From Thermoanaerobaculum sp964488355 (GTDB lineage Bacteria > Acidobacteriota > Thermoanaerobaculia > Thermoanaerobaculales > Thermoanaerobaculaceae), in the NCBI GenBank assembly GCA_964488355.1, contig CAZAUJ010000005.1, positions 1-64,000 of the forward strand: DNA of 64,000 bases. The letters are read 5' to 3'. Below the pieces are notes generated by a model. That model was not told where the DNA came from. It saw only the letters and a program-made list of their open reading frames with translations, and searched no databases. Positions 50,819-59,239 of the stretch are shown here, in pieces; the first letter of the stretch is position 1, and each line of letters begins with the position of its first letter. The translations under genes were made by a program, and so were the position numbers.

Positions 50819-51411
50819 GGGCTGGTGGCCAGTGGCCTGGGGATGCGCGAGCCGGGTTTTTCCAGCGGCAGGCCCTGCTGGCAAAGGGGGCATTGAGCTG
50901 GCTCAAAGGTGGGGATGTCCACCTCCAGCAGGGAGGCAAAGGGCAAAGGAGCAAAGGGGTTTGCCTTTCCCGACCGGTTGACCATGCAACCCACCCCCAC
51001 CACGGCGCCCCCTTCGCTTTCCACCACCCCCATCACCTCACGAGTGGAGCCACCCGTGGTCACCACGTCCTCCACCACCAGCACCCGCGCCCCTTCCGGC
51101 ACGGCGAAACCACGGCGTAGGGTCATGGCGCCTTCCCAGCGCTCGGTGAAGTAAAAGCGCACCCCCAGCGCCCGCGCCACCTCATGGCCGATGATCACGC
51201 CGCCCAGGGCAGGCGAGACCACCAGGTTCGCCCCAGCGTTCCTGAGCCGTGCCGCCAACTGCCGACCAGCCGCCTCCGCGGCCGTGGGCTCGGCCAGGTA
51301 GAGGGCGCACTGCAGGTACTGCGGGGAGTGCAACCCGGAAGAGAGGAGAAAGTGCCCTGACAGGTACGCCCCCACCGCTGCCAAGTCTTGCAAGCTTAAA
51401 GCCTGCATCAT
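50815..51411 (-). CDS. pyrE: orotate phosphoribosyltransferase
   Basis: PyrE joins orotate and PRPP in pyrimidine synthesis. The 198-residue protein has the PRPP-binding motif VLVVEDVVTTGGST, and YFTERWEGAMTLRRGF and SPALGGVIIGHEVA nearby. The C-terminal extension contains a cysteine pair (CPLC). The ATG at 51409-51411 overlaps the stop of the NtrC-type regulator gene (ATGA). The next ATG, one codon later, is also possible. Confidence 0.92.
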   Translation of the reverse strand: MMQALSLQDLAAVGAYLSGHFLLSSGLHSPQYLQCALYLAEPTAAEAAGRQLAARLRNAGANLVVSPALGGVIIGHEVARALGVRFYFTERWEGAMTLRRGFAVPEGARVLVVEDVVTTGGSTREVMGVVESEGGAVVGVGCMVNRSGKANPFAPLPFASLLEVDIPTFEPAQCPLCQQGLPLEKPGSRIPRPLATSP

Positions 51412-52769
51412 TCCTCCCGTTTAAGCCGATAGGCTTCGATTTTCTTGTACAAGTTGGAACGAGGTGTTTGGATCGCCCGGGCTGTGGCCGCCACGTTCCA
51501 GTGGTGCCGGGCCAGCATGCGCCTTAAGTACTCGCGCTCCGCCCGCGCGTGAAAGTCAGCCAGCGTGGGCGCAACAAAGATGGCTGCCAACTCCCCTTCC
51601 GGCTGCCGCTGCCCACTCAGGGGCAAGTCCACCGCGCGGATCTCGTCAGCCAGCTCCATGATCACCATGCGCTCCACCAGGTTCTTCAGCTCCCGCACGT
51701 TGCCCGGCCAATGGTAGGCCGAAAGCTGCGCGAGAGCTTGCGCGCTCCAGCGTTTGCAATGGCGGTTGTACTCAGCGCACGCGCGCTCGGTGAAGTAAGC
51801 CACCAGCTCGGGGATATCCTCGGGGTGCTCGCGCAAGGGAGGCGTGCGCAGCACCACCACGGAGAGGCGGAAAAACAAGTCCTCACGGAAACGACCGCGC
51901 GCCACCTCTGCCTGCAAGTCCTTATTAGTAGCGGCAATCACCCGCACATCCAGCCGGCGCACCTCCCCCGCCCCAACCGGTTCCACCTCCCCATCCTGCA
52001 GCACCCGCAGCACTTTGGCTTGGGTGCGTTCCGACATGTCGCCCACCTCATCGAGAAAAATGGTGCCGCGGTCCGCCTGCACGAACTTTCCCACCTGGCG
52101 CCGCACCGCGCCGGTAAAGGCTCCCTTTTCGTGCCCGAACAGCTCCGATTCGATGAGCTCCTCGGGAATGGCGGCACAGTTGACGCGAATAAACGGCTTT
52201 CCCTGGCGTGGGGACAACTCGTGGATGCGCCGGGCCACCAGCTCCTTGCCCGTGCCCGATTCGCCCATGATCAGCACGGTGGCGCGAGCCGAGGCCACAC
52301 GGGCAATCTCCTCGCGCAGCTTTTCCATCACCGGCGAGAAGCCCAGCAAGGGTGGGTAGGTGAGCTCCTCCTTGAGGCTGCGGTTTTCCTCCAGCAGGAG
52401 ACCGCGGGCCACGGCATTGTGCACCGCCAGCAACAGCTCCGCCCGCTGAGGCGGCTTTTCCAGAAAGGCATCGGCGCCGGTGGCCAAGCAGTGCTGAGCG
52501 GTGAACTGGTCCCCATGGCCGGTAAGGATGAGCACGGGCACGTCCACCCCGCGCTGGCGCCAGTCGCGCAGCAGAGCCAGCCCATCCATTCCCGGCATCT
52601 TGATGTCCAGGATCACCGCGTGGGGACGAAAGCGGTCCAGGCGGTCCAGGCCCAAGAACGCGTCGGGTGCCTCCGCCACCTCGTACCCCTCGCCCTGCAG
52701 GATGGCTGCCACCACCTTGCGGTTGGCCCCATCATCATCCACCACCAGCACCCGGCCCTTGGTTTCCAT
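51408..52769 (-). CDS. NtrC-type sigma54-dependent response regulator
   Basis: The 453-residue protein has a receiver domain (phospho-acceptor Asp55 in VILDIKMPG). The AAA+ domain holds Walker A GESGTGKE, the sigma54-contacting GAFTGAV loop, Walker B-type GTIFLDEVGD and the sensor motifs. A Fis-type helix-turn-helix near the C-terminus (HHWNVAATARAIQTPRSNLYKKI) completes it. It needs RpoN, which is not in this window. No histidine kinase is adjacent, so it is an orphan. The start is the ATG at 52769; the longer upstream frame is noise. Confidence 0.95.
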   Translation of the reverse strand: METKGRVLVVDDDGANRKVVAAILQGEGYEVAEAPDAFLGLDRLDRFRPHAVILDIKMPGMDGLALLRDWRQRGVDVPVLILTGHGDQFTAQHCLATGADAFLEKPPQRAELLLAVHNAVARGLLLEENRSLKEELTYPPLLGFSPVMEKLREEIARVASARATVLIMGESGTGKELVARRIHELSPRQGKPFIRVNCAAIPEELIESELFGHEKGAFTGAVRRQVGKFVQADRGTIFLDEVGDMSERTQAKVLRVLQDGEVEPVGAGEVRRLDVRVIAATNKDLQAEVARGRFREDLFFRLSVVVLRTPPLREHPEDIPELVAYFTERACAEYNRHCKRWSAQALAQLSAYHWPGNVRELKNLVERMVIMELADEIRAVDLPLSGQRQPEGELAAIFVAPTLADFHARAEREYLRRMLARHHWNVAATARAIQTPRSNLYKKIEAYRLKREE

Positions 52770-52797
52770 GGCGGCAAGTCTAGACCCATGTCCATCT

Positions 52798-53799
52798 CTA
52801 GGGAACGGTGACCACCACCTTCCCCACCGAGGCCCTCCCCTGCACGAGGGCGTGGGCTTGCGGCAACTGATCAAAGGGAAAAACCTGGCCAATGACCACC
52901 TTCAGGGTCTTCTGGCGCAGCTGCTCCAGCAAGAACTCCGCCCTCTGCTGCAAATGGGGTGCAAGGCTAGGCAAGAGGGAAAGGTTAAAGCCCGAAAGCG
53001 TGCGGCAGGAGGAAACCAAGGCAAAGGGCACCACCGCGCCCATACGCAGGAGCTGGGCTACGGCCACCAGCAGGCGCACCCGCCGCCGGCCCACGGCCGA
53101 GGCAAAGCCAAACAAAAGGTAGCGCCCGTCCGGGCGCAGATGACGCCAGCCCGGCCGAAACCAGCGGCCCCCTACCGAATCCAGCACCACGTCCAACCCG
53201 GAGGCTGCGGCCCTCGGGTACTCCTCGTAGCTCACGCACTCCTGCGCCCCCAGGCTCGCAGCTAGTTGCCGCTTGGCCGGCGTGGAGGCCACCGCCAACA
53301 CCTGGGCTCCCGCACGCACCGCCATTTGTACCGCCATGGTACCCACCCCACCCGCCGCCGCCAGAATGGCCACCCGCTCGCCAGCGCGAAGGCGCCCCAC
53401 GGTGAAAAGCGCGTGGTCCGCGGTCAGGCCTGTGACCGCGTAGCCCGCCCCCTCCACAAAGGAGACTCCAGGCGGTAAAGGACGAAGGTACGAGGCCCTT
53501 ACTACCACCAGCTCCGCGTGGCCACCAAAAATCGGCACCGCCGCCACCGCCGTGCCTACCGCGGGCGCCCCCACACCCGGTCCCAAAGCGACTACCTCCC
53601 CAGCCACCTCCATGCCAGGGATAAACGGCGGTGGCGGTGTGCGTGGGTATACACCCGCGCGCGCCATGCAGTCAGCAAAGTTCAAGCCAATGGCACGCAC
53701 GCGCACCAGAGCCTCGCCCGGGCCCGGGGAGGGGTCAGGGAGGTCCTGCAGGGTCAGTCCCTGCGGACCTCCGTAACGCCGCGCCACCCAAGCGCGCAC
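52798..53799 (-). CDS. zinc-independent NADPH:quinone oxidoreductase-like (MDR family)
   Basis: The 333-residue medium-chain dehydrogenase has the GroES-like N-domain (PGPGEALVRVRAIGLNFADCMARAG, PGMEVAGEVVALGPGV) and a nucleotide-binding motif AAAGGVGTMAVQMA. Cys and His zinc ligands are lacking, as in the quinone oxidoreductase group. The substrate is unknown. It lies 28 bases upstream of the regulator gene. Confidence 0.88.
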   Translation of the reverse strand: MRAWVARRYGGPQGLTLQDLPDPSPGPGEALVRVRAIGLNFADCMARAGVYPRTPPPPFIPGMEVAGEVVALGPGVGAPAVGTAVAAVPIFGGHAELVVVRASYLRPLPPGVSFVEGAGYAVTGLTADHALFTVGRLRAGERVAILAAAGGVGTMAVQMAVRAGAQVLAVASTPAKRQLAASLGAQECVSYEEYPRAAASGLDVVLDSVGGRWFRPGWRHLRPDGRYLLFGFASAVGRRRVRLLVAVAQLLRMGAVVPFALVSSCRTLSGFNLSLLPSLAPHLQQRAEFLLEQLRQKTLKVVIGQVFPFDQLPQAHALVQGRASVGKVVVTVP

Positions 53800-53805
53800 G
53801 TGCGC

Positions 53806-54834
53806 TTAAACCTCTTCTGCCCCGCTAGCAGGACGGGCCAAGTTGGGCAGCATGCCGCGCAGCTTGCCCTCCAGTTCCTGCATGAGCTCGGGGTGCTCCT
53901 TCAGATACTGCCGGGCATTTTCTCGCCCTTGACCCAGGCGCACATCGCCATAAGAAATCCACGTGCCGGACTTGCTCAGTAAGCGGTGCTCGATGCCCAG
54001 GTCCAGGATTTCGCCGGCGCGGGAAATGCCCTCGCCGTAAAGAATATCGACCTCGGCCACCCGAAAAGGCGCGGCCACCTTGTTCTTGACCACCTTCACC
54101 TTGGTGCGGTTGCCCACGACCTCTTCGCCTACCTTGATGGGCGCCACACGGCGAATGTCCAGGCGCACCGAAGCGTAAAACTTCAAAGCCCGGCCCCCGG
54201 TGGTGGTTTCGGGGTTGCCAAACATCACGCCGATCTTCTCGCGGATTTGGTTGATGAAGATCACGCAGGTCTTGGACTTGGACACCACGCCGGTGAGCTT
54301 GCGCAGGGCCTGTGACATCAGACGCGCTTGCAGGCCCATGGAGGCGTCGCCCATCTCCCCTTCCAGCTCCGCCCGCGGCACCAGCGCAGCTACCGAGTCA
54401 ATGACCACCACATCCACCGAACCGGAGCGAATGAGGGTCTCGGCAATTTCCAACGCCTGCTCCCCGTTGTCCGGCTGAGAGACGAGCAGGTTGTCCACGT
54501 CCACGCCCAACTTGGCCGAGTACTCGGGGTCCAGGGCATGCTCGGCGTCGATGAACGCCGCCAACCCTCCTTGTTTTTGCGCTTCGGCAATCACGTGCAG
54601 GGCCAAGGTGGTCTTACCGGAAGATTCGGGACCGTAAATCTCCACGACCCGCCCCCGAGGCATGCCCCCTACCCCTAAGGCCGCATCCAGGCCCAAGGAG
54701 CCCGTGGGAATAACCTGCACCGCCAGGGCTTCCCGTTGGCCCAAGCGCATGATGGCGCCCTTGCCGAACTGGCGCTCAATTTGGGAAACCGCCACCTCTA
54801 ATGCCTTCAACTTGTCTTGGTTCACCTCAACCAT
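53806..54834 (-). CDS. recA: recombinase RecA
   Basis: RecA is a DNA-dependent ATPase for strand exchange and the SOS response. The 342-residue protein has RQFGKGAIMRLG, Walker A GPESSGKTTLALHV, VVIDSVAALVPRAELEGEMGD and NQIREKIGVMFGNPETTTGG (loop L2), all intact. The ATG at 54832-54834 follows an AAGGAG site. A clear promoter lies upstream. I did not find a palindromic LexA site, so SOS control is not shown. Confidence 0.97.
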   Translation of the reverse strand: MVEVNQDKLKALEVAVSQIERQFGKGAIMRLGQREALAVQVIPTGSLGLDAALGVGGMPRGRVVEIYGPESSGKTTLALHVIAEAQKQGGLAAFIDAEHALDPEYSAKLGVDVDNLLVSQPDNGEQALEIAETLIRSGSVDVVVIDSVAALVPRAELEGEMGDASMGLQARLMSQALRKLTGVVSKSKTCVIFINQIREKIGVMFGNPETTTGGRALKFYASVRLDIRRVAPIKVGEEVVGNRTKVKVVKNKVAAPFRVAEVDILYGEGISRAGEILDLGIEHRLLSKSGTWISYGDVRLGQGRENARQYLKEHPELMQELEGKLRGMLPNLARPASGAEEV

Positions 54835-54872
54835 GGCTTGCTCCTTCCTCGTGGCGGGCGGGAACGGCCGGC

Positions 54873-54901
54873 ACGCTAGCAAAAACGCCGGCGTCGGTCA
54901 A
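54873..54901 (-). promoter_or_regulatory. sigma70-type promoter of recA
   Basis: Read leftward, TTGACC (54901-54896) and TAGCGT (54878-54873) are 17 bases apart. The predicted start is about 30 bases before the ATG. Confidence 0.75.
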
Positions 54902-54907
54902 GGGTCC

Positions 54908-55615
54908 TCAGGAGGAAACCCCCTCCGGGGTAAACCGATAGCCCACCCCGCGTACCGAGTGGATATAGCGGGGGCGTCGGGGATCGGGCTCGAAGTAGCG
55001 CCGCAAGCGCACGATGAAGTTGTCAATGGTCCTGGAGGTGGAGCCGTACTTGTAACCCCACACACGCTCCAGGATGACTTCGCGCGAAACCACTTGCCCC
55101 TGCAGCTCCACCAGGAGCTTCATCAGCATGCACTCCTTTTCCGTGAGCTCCACTTCCCCGTGAGGTCCCTTGGCCTTGAAGGTGCGAAAGTTGATCTCGT
55201 TGTCGCCGAAGCGAAAAACCCCCCGCTCCGCCACCGGCGTCTCGAACCACTCCTGCCGCCGCAGGATCCCCTTAATGCGCAACACCAGCTCTTCCAGCAA
55301 AAACGGCTTGGTCATGTAGTCATCACCGCCCTGGCGCAGGCCCTGCAAGCGGTCGGCGTCGGAGGACTTGGCGGTTAGGAAAAGAATGGGAACACGGTTG
55401 CCCATGCCGCGCAAGCGCTGACAAACTTCGAAACCGGAAATGCCTGGCAGCATCACATCCAACACCACCAAATTAAATTCCTCACTTGCCAGGCGCTCCA
55501 GCGCCTGCTCCCCATCGTGGACCACCGATGCCTCGTAGCCCTCAAAACGAAGGTTATGCGCTAGGGCTTCCGCCAAGTGCTTTTCGTCTTCCACCACCAG
55601 GATCTTCGCGGCCAT
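54908..55615 (-). CDS. OmpR/PhoB-type response regulator
   Basis: The 235-residue protein has a receiver domain (KILVVEDEKHLAEAL, phospho-Asp53 in VVLDVMLPG, Lys in YMTKPF) and a winged-helix DNA-binding domain (ELTEKECMLMKLLVELQGQVVSREVIL, then TIDNFIVRLRRYFEPDP). It overlaps its kinase gene by 62 bases. A PhoB-like role is possible but no pho target is visible here. Confidence 0.95.
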   Translation of the reverse strand: MAAKILVVEDEKHLAEALAHNLRFEGYEASVVHDGEQALERLASEEFNLVVLDVMLPGISGFEVCQRLRGMGNRVPILFLTAKSSDADRLQGLRQGGDDYMTKPFLLEELVLRIKGILRRQEWFETPVAERGVFRFGDNEINFRTFKAKGPHGEVELTEKECMLMKLLVELQGQVVSREVILERVWGYKYGSTSRTIDNFIVRLRRYFEPDPRRPRYIHSVRGVGYRFTPEGVSS

Positions 55616-56966
55616 AGCTCACCTCGCCGTGGGGTTCATCGTACTCCAACTCCCCCTCGGCGTCCACCTGGGCAGCGCCGGGGAGAAACAAGCGAAAGCG
55701 AGCACCTTTGCCCGGCCCTTCGCTTTCGGCCAGCAGCTTACCACCGTGTGCCTTGGCAATCTCCTGAGCCACAAACAAACCAATGCCCGTGCCCGGCGTA
55801 CGCCGCGCCACCTCATCACCCCCGCGGTAAAACACGCCGAAAATCTTCGACAGCTCCTCTTTTGCAATGCCAATGCCGTTGTCGGCTACTTCCAGCACCG
55901 CCTGCCCACCCTCCACCCACAGGCGCACCCAAACTTTGGGGTCCTGGGGAAAGGCGTACTTGAAGGCGTTTTCCAACAGGTTGGAGAGGATGATGGCCAC
56001 CCCCTCGCCATCGTGCGGGACCCGCACCCCCGGGGCAATATCCGCCTCCAGGGTGATGCCTCGCGCCTGCGCCCGGGGAAGCGCCAGCGCCAGCTCCTCC
56101 TCCACCAGCTGCGACAGGTCCGCCAGCTGCATGTGCAGGCGGTGCACACCCGAAGCAAAACGGGTGAGCTCCAAGATCTTTTCCACCAGGTTCTGCAGGC
56201 GTTCCGCATCGGCCAAAGCGTTGCGCAGGAATTGTTCCTGCATCGAGCCTTGCGCCCGGCCGGAAAGCACCGTTTCCAAGCTCAGGCGGATGCCCGCGAT
56301 GGGGGTTTTGAGCTCGTGCGTCACGGCGGAAATAAAGTTCTGCCTCTGCTGCTCCAACACCGACTCCTGCCGCAACATGCGCCAGAGAAGGGCAACCACG
56401 GCCGCCATGCCCAGCCAAAAAAACACGCCCTCGGTCACCACCATCAGCACCCGCCGCTGGTAACGTACTGTGGCCACCTCCCAGCGCTCTCGGTCGGGCA
56501 CCAGCACGTAGCCGGCCAGGCTGCCGCTTAAGGGCACCACCTCGCCCTCCCGCGGACGGACCGCCCCAGGTGGCAGCAGCACCGCTCCGGGGACCTCTTC
56601 TTCCAGCCAGCGAGCCAGCACCTCCTGCGGAAGAAAAAGCTCAGCAGCCAAGCCTGGGGCTGCCGGCAAGATCAGCACCAACCCACCCTCCCGAGAGTCC
56701 CAGCGCTTCTCGCTCAACTCCCGTGGCAGCAACATCAGGGAGCGGAACGGAGATCGCAGCGAGGGCGCGGTACCCGGTGGCAACGAGCTTTCCACCGCTT
56801 GGAGGCGGGCGGTCAGCACCAACGCCGCGCGGCGCAGTTCTTCCAGCATCAGGCGCCGCTCCAGCTGCAGGCGAAGACCGTTTTCCCGCAAGGCGAAAGC
56901 GACCCACCAGGTGAACTGGGCGTTAAGCACCACCGCCAGCACCACCAGGATGGCCACGTGACGCAT
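55554..56966 (-). CDS. sensor histidine kinase, partner of the OmpR/PhoB-type regulator
   Basis: The 470-residue protein has two membrane spans (7-25 and about 174-195) flanking an external region with no named sensor domain. HisKA contains VTHELKTPIAG (His217), and the HATPase domain shows NLLENAFKYAF, DNGIGIAKEEL and GTGIGLFVAQEIAKAHGG. Its C-terminus reads through the regulator start for 62 bases in another frame. The ATG at 56964-56966 is chosen because the longer frame runs through the divergent gene. A TATACT box lies at 57002-56997. Confidence 0.93.
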   Translation of the reverse strand: MRHVAILVVLAVVLNAQFTWWVAFALRENGLRLQLERRLMLEELRRAALVLTARLQAVESSLPPGTAPSLRSPFRSLMLLPRELSEKRWDSREGGLVLILPAAPGLAAELFLPQEVLARWLEEEVPGAVLLPPGAVRPREGEVVPLSGSLAGYVLVPDRERWEVATVRYQRRVLMVVTEGVFFWLGMAAVVALLWRMLRQESVLEQQRQNFISAVTHELKTPIAGIRLSLETVLSGRAQGSMQEQFLRNALADAERLQNLVEKILELTRFASGVHRLHMQLADLSQLVEEELALALPRAQARGITLEADIAPGVRVPHDGEGVAIILSNLLENAFKYAFPQDPKVWVRLWVEGGQAVLEVADNGIGIAKEELSKIFGVFYRGGDEVARRTPGTGIGLFVAQEIAKAHGGKLLAESEGPGKGARFRLFLPGAAQVDAEGELEYDEPHGEVSYGREDPGGGRRKALGGSPSA

Positions 56967-57036
56967 GGAAAAGCGGCCGCTGGCCTGCACAGCGCGAGTA
57001 TAGCCAAGCCCTTGCGCCTTCCAGCGCAATGCGCGG

Positions 57037-57065
57037 TTGACAGCAGAGATTCGGGTTCTCACAAT
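57037..57065 (+). promoter_or_regulatory. sigma70-type promoter, leaderless, before the amidohydrolase-chemosensory operon
   Basis: TTGACA (57037-57042) and CACAAT (57060-57065) are exactly 17 bases apart. The GTG start lies six bases after the -10 box, so the transcript should begin at or next to it. Confidence 0.75.
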
Positions 57066-57071
57066 CGCCGC

Positions 57072-58400
57072 GTGCACGCGCAGCTGCTCATCCGCGGGGG
57101 CACGGTGGTACCCATGACCGAGCCTGGCCTTTTCTTTCAAGGCGACGTGCTGGTGCACGGCAACCGCATTGCTGCCGTGGCACCCTCCCTGCCTTGCCCA
57201 GAGGGTGCCCAAGTCCTGGATGCGCAAGGCATGCTGGTGTTGCCGGGTTTCGTACAAACCCATGTGCACGTGGTCCAGAGCTTGGCGCGCCACCGAGCCG
57301 ATGGCCTACCCCTCTTGCCCTGGCTGGTGGAGCGCATTTGGCCTTACGAAGCCGCCCTCACCCGTGAAGAAACCGCAGCCGCGGCACAGCTAAGCATTGC
57401 CGAGCTTTTGTGCGGTGGCACCACCACCGCCTTGGATATGGGCAGTGTCCACCACCACCACGAGGTGTTCCAAGCGGCAGCCACCTTGGGTATCCGCTTC
57501 GTGTCCGGCAAGTGTCATATGGATACGGGAGAACAGGTACCCGAACCGCTCTTGGAGGACCGCGAAGACTCACTGGAGCAAGCGGCTCATCTGGCCAGCC
57601 GCTGGCACGGGGCCTGCGGGGACCGCCTGCGCTACGCCGTGGCGCCGCGCTTCGTGCTTTCTTGCTCCCGCGAGCTGCTGGTGGGTTGCGCCGAGCTGGC
57701 ACGCCAGCGCGGGCTTCTGCTTCACACTCACGCCAGCGAGAACGCCGAGGAAACCGCCTTGGTGCGGCAGCTCACCGGTCAGGGTAACGTCAGCTTCCTC
57801 GCTGATTTGGGCCTTTCTGGGCGGGACACGGTCCTAGCCCATTGCATCCATATAGAAGGAAAGGAAATCGCCTTGCTTGCGCAGCAGGGCACCGGAGTAG
57901 CCCACTGCCCAGGGGCCAACCTCAAGCTGGCTTCCGGCGTAGCCAACCTGCCAGCCCTTTTGGCCAAGGGGGTGCGCGTGGGCCTGGGAGCTGACGGCCC
58001 TCCCTGCAACAACCGGCTTTCCATTTTTCACGAGATGGCTTTGGCCGGCACGCTGCACAACCTGCGCCACGGCGCCACCAGCGTCACCCCATGGACCGTG
58101 CTGGAGCTGGCCACCTGGCGCGGGGCTGAAGTGCTCGGCTTTACCGGGCAACTGGGTCGGCTGGTGCCCGGCTGGCTGGCGGATATCGTGGTGCTGGCGC
58201 CCTCGTGGTCCTGGGAGCCTTGGGGCGACCCCGCCAGCATGCTAGTCTTTGGCGCGGGCATGAAAAACGTGCGGCACGTGGTGGTCAATGGGTGTCTGGT
58301 GGTGGAGGACGGCCATTTGCTCACCGCCAACGCTGAGACAATTCGCCGCGACGCTCGCCGAGCTGCCAGCGCTCTAGAGAAGAGGTTGGGCTGGGCATGA
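57072..58400 (+). CDS. amidohydrolase (TRZ/ATZ or S-adenosylhomocysteine/MTA deaminase-like)
   Basis: The 442-residue protein is a metal-dependent hydrolase: GFVQTHVHVVQSLARH (His64 and His66), HTHASENAEE, VLAHCIHIEGKE and GLGADGPPCNNRLS supply the metal and proton-transfer residues. The family includes deaminases of S-adenosylhomocysteine, methylthioadenosine, guanine and 8-oxoguanine, and chlorohydrolases. The real substrate is open. A GTG start fits a leaderless promoter. The stop overlaps the next gene (ATGA), so it heads an operon of seven genes. Confidence 0.88.
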   Translation: MHAQLLIRGGTVVPMTEPGLFFQGDVLVHGNRIAAVAPSLPCPEGAQVLDAQGMLVLPGFVQTHVHVVQSLARHRADGLPLLPWLVERIWPYEAALTREETAAAAQLSIAELLCGGTTTALDMGSVHHHHEVFQAAATLGIRFVSGKCHMDTGEQVPEPLLEDREDSLEQAAHLASRWHGACGDRLRYAVAPRFVLSCSRELLVGCAELARQRGLLLHTHASENAEETALVRQLTGQGNVSFLADLGLSGRDTVLAHCIHIEGKEIALLAQQGTGVAHCPGANLKLASGVANLPALLAKGVRVGLGADGPPCNNRLSIFHEMALAGTLHNLRHGATSVTPWTVLELATWRGAEVLGFTGQLGRLVPGWLADIVVLAPSWSWEPWGDPASMLVFGAGMKNVRHVVVNGCLVVEDGHLLTANAETIRRDARRAASALEKRLGWA

Positions 58401-59239
58401 TCCTGCGCCGTTACCGCATCGAGGAGCTGGACCAGTACTTGGCGCGGCGCGATTACGAAGCCGCCCTTTCTGCTATTGCCGATGAGCTGAAAAAACATCC
58501 GGAAAACTTCAACTTGTTGCTGCGGCAAGCGGAAATCCTGGCCATGGCTGGGGACCGGGAGCACGCCATCGGCGTGTACCGCAGCTTGGCCAAGCATTTT
58601 GCCAAGCAGGGGCGCTACAGCATGGCTATTGCCGTGACCAACAAGATCCTGCGCCTGGATGCCAGCCAAACGGAAGCAGCCGCGGAGCTCCAGACGCTTT
58701 TGGAAGCGCAGAGGAAGGCCGAGGAGGAAGCCAGAAGCCGTCTGGAGCAGGCAACATTAAAGCCCACCACTGCCCCACCCACCCCACCCCCAATGCTGCA
58801 AGCCCCCGAGACGAGCGCGGCGCGTTTTTTTTCCGCCTTTCCCGCCCCAACGCTGGCCGAGCTCCTGGCCTCCACCTCGGTACGTGCCTACAAAGCGGGC
58901 GCGGTCATCGTGCGCGAGGGCGACCCGGGCGATTCCCTGTTCCTCATCGTGGACGGGACGGTGGAGGTCAAGGGCACCGACCCCAAGGGTCGGCAGGTGA
59001 AGCTGGCCCAGCTGCAGCAGGGCGACTTTTTTGGGGAGGTGGCGGTGCTCACCGGTAAACCCCGCACGGCCACGGTGGTGGCGCAAACGGATGTGGCCGT
59101 GATCGAAATCAGCCGCGCCACCCTGGCCGAACTGCAGCAGCGCCACCCGCAAGTACAACAAGTCCTGGAGCGCTTTTACCAAGAGCGGGTTAACGCCACC
59201 GTCGAGCTCATGCTGGCTCGCCTGCGCGGGGAAGGATGA
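58397..59239 (+). CDS. TPR-like protein with a C-terminal cyclic-nucleotide-binding domain
   Basis: The 280-residue cytoplasmic protein has two TPR-like helical pairs at about 11-95 (FNLLLRQAEILAMAGDREHAI and following). A Glu/Ala-rich helix and a Pro-rich linker at 105-140 come next. Residues 145-260 form a cyclic-nucleotide-binding domain (AGAVIVREGDPGDSLFLIVDG). The phosphate-binding cassette GEVAVLTGKPRTA (213-225) retains Glu214 and Arg223, so it may bind cAMP or cGMP. Its DNA-binding domain is absent, so it is not a CRP-type regulator. It overlaps both neighbours by four bases. Confidence 0.85.
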   Translation: MILRRYRIEELDQYLARRDYEAALSAIADELKKHPENFNLLLRQAEILAMAGDREHAIGVYRSLAKHFAKQGRYSMAIAVTNKILRLDASQTEAAAELQTLLEAQRKAEEEARSRLEQATLKPTTAPPTPPPMLQAPETSAARFFSAFPAPTLAELLASTSVRAYKAGAVIVREGDPGDSLFLIVDGTVEVKGTDPKGRQVKLAQLQQGDFFGEVAVLTGKPRTATVVAQTDVAVIEISRATLAELQQRHPQVQQVLERFYQERVNATVELMLARLRGEG

